Source of the DNA: an uncultured delta proteobacterium
GTDB taxonomy: Bacteria > Desulfobacterota > WTBG01 > CAIYCZ01
DNA length: 12,974 nt
Reading direction: 5' to 3'
Assembly (NCBI GenBank): GCA_903924805.1
Contig: CAIYCZ010000061.1
Span: 1-12,974 of the forward strand
The translations under genes were made by a program, and so were the position numbers. The notes beneath the pieces are model-generated. The model did not search any database and was not told the DNA's origin. It saw only the letters and a list, made by a program, of their open reading frames with translations. Positions 12,682 through 12,974 of the stretch are shown here, one piece after another (the first letter of the stretch is position 1; the number at the start of each line of letters is the position of its first letter).

Positions 12682-12974
12682 TTCAGTCCGACTAGAATAA
12701 CGCCGCCGATTATAAGCGCCACGCCGGTCCAGCGCATGGCATCAACCTGCTCACGAAAAAAGATATACGAGAGTACGGCGACGAACACAAAAGACATGCT
12801 TCCGGCAGGGAACGCGATGCTCACCGGGAGATGGCTCAAAGCCAGTGTCCAGAGCATGATTTCAAATATAAAGCAGGCAATGCCGGCAAGGATATTTTTA
12901 TCCTGCCAGACGGTGCGCAGCAGAACAAGGGGCCGCATGTTCGCGCTGTTCAGCTCAGCCGCCTGTTTAAAAAA
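12678..12974 (-). CDS. EamA/SMR-type small membrane transporter, partial at window edge
   Basis: The visible 98 codons show three hydrophobic segments, ILAGIACFIFEIMLWTLAL, IAFPAGSMSFVFVAVLSYIF and TGVALIIGGVILVGL, with the EamA/SMR motif ALSHLPVSIAFP between the first two and the acidic FFREQ before the last. This matches the 4-TM small EamA proteins such as ArnE/ArnF-type lipid-sugar flippases, in which a first helix precedes this part. An ATG at 12936-12938 exists, but the frame stays open upstream through FFKQAAELNSAN to the window edge, so the true start probably lies beyond 12974 and carries the missing first helix. It is coupled by ATGA to the acyltransferase gene, suggesting a joint role in envelope glycolipid or polysaccharide handling. 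Confidence 0.78.
   Translation of the reverse strand, partial: FFKQAAELNSANMRPLVLLRTVWQDKNILAGIACFIFEIMLWTLALSHLPVSIAFPAGSMSFVFVAVLSYIFFREQVDAMRWTGVALIIGGVILVGLK

Overview
The window reads as a chromosomal segment of a Gram-negative, probably anaerobic, uncultured bacterium. This is an inference from gene content: an Fe-S/flavoprotein oxidoreductase operon with no cytochrome partner, an IscR-like Rrf2 regulator, and a FemAB/BioF2-like acyltransferase next to an SMR-type EamA exporter. A Desulfobacterota/Syntrophales-like or similar lineage would fit, but the sequence does not settle the taxon. No rRNA, tRNA or CRISPR was seen.

Left end (1-1968) is accessory DNA. Positions 71-145 fold as an integron attC recombination site of the Vibrio-repeat (VCR-like) style: a long stem with three unpaired bases all on one arm. 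A pRiA4b ORF-3-like gene (158-586) starts 18 bases past the predicted crossover, as a cassette gene would. It is followed on the minus strand by a DUF4160-DUF2442 pair (1268 down to 698) with its own near-consensus sigma-70 promoter. Positions 1269-1968 hold no confident gene: a small hairpin, a strong bidirectional terminator, what looks like the C-terminal tail of a lost SSB protein, a promoter with a 14-bp palindrome, and a short interrupted reading-frame remnant.

Centre (1969-10830) is one co-directional metabolic cluster of seven genes. In order: flavoprotein A (494 aa), flavoprotein B (563 aa), a metal-dependent amidohydrolase-2 protein (333 aa), then after a 242-bp gap with a terminator-like hairpin, an SCP2-like small protein (130 aa), flavoprotein E (425 aa), a CCG-domain Fe-S protein F (382 aa) and flavoprotein G (507 aa). 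The last four are translationally coupled. All four flavoproteins belong to the FAD_binding_4 / VAO-PCMH superfamily. By local motif comparison A resembles E and B resembles G, so the cluster looks like two copies of an A/B-type flavoprotein pair sharing one GlcF/HdrD-like electron-transfer subunit. No gene has a signal peptide and no CXXCH haem motif is present, so this is not a classical periplasmic p-cresol methylhydroxylase. My working hypothesis is a cytoplasmic, cytochrome-free oxidation system for a phenolic or other aromatic/hydroxylated substrate. The amidohydrolase would act as decarboxylase or hydrolase, the SCP2-like protein might hold a hydrophobic ligand, and electrons would leave through the Fe-S protein.

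Right end (10831-12974): a strong terminator closes the operon. Then comes an Rrf2-family regulator with three conserved cysteines, preceded by its own promoter and a 12-bp inverted repeat that brackets the promoter. Convergent to it on the minus strand lie a FemAB/BioF2-like acyltransferase and, overlapping by ATGA, an EamA/SMR-type transporter whose reading frame runs off the window edge.
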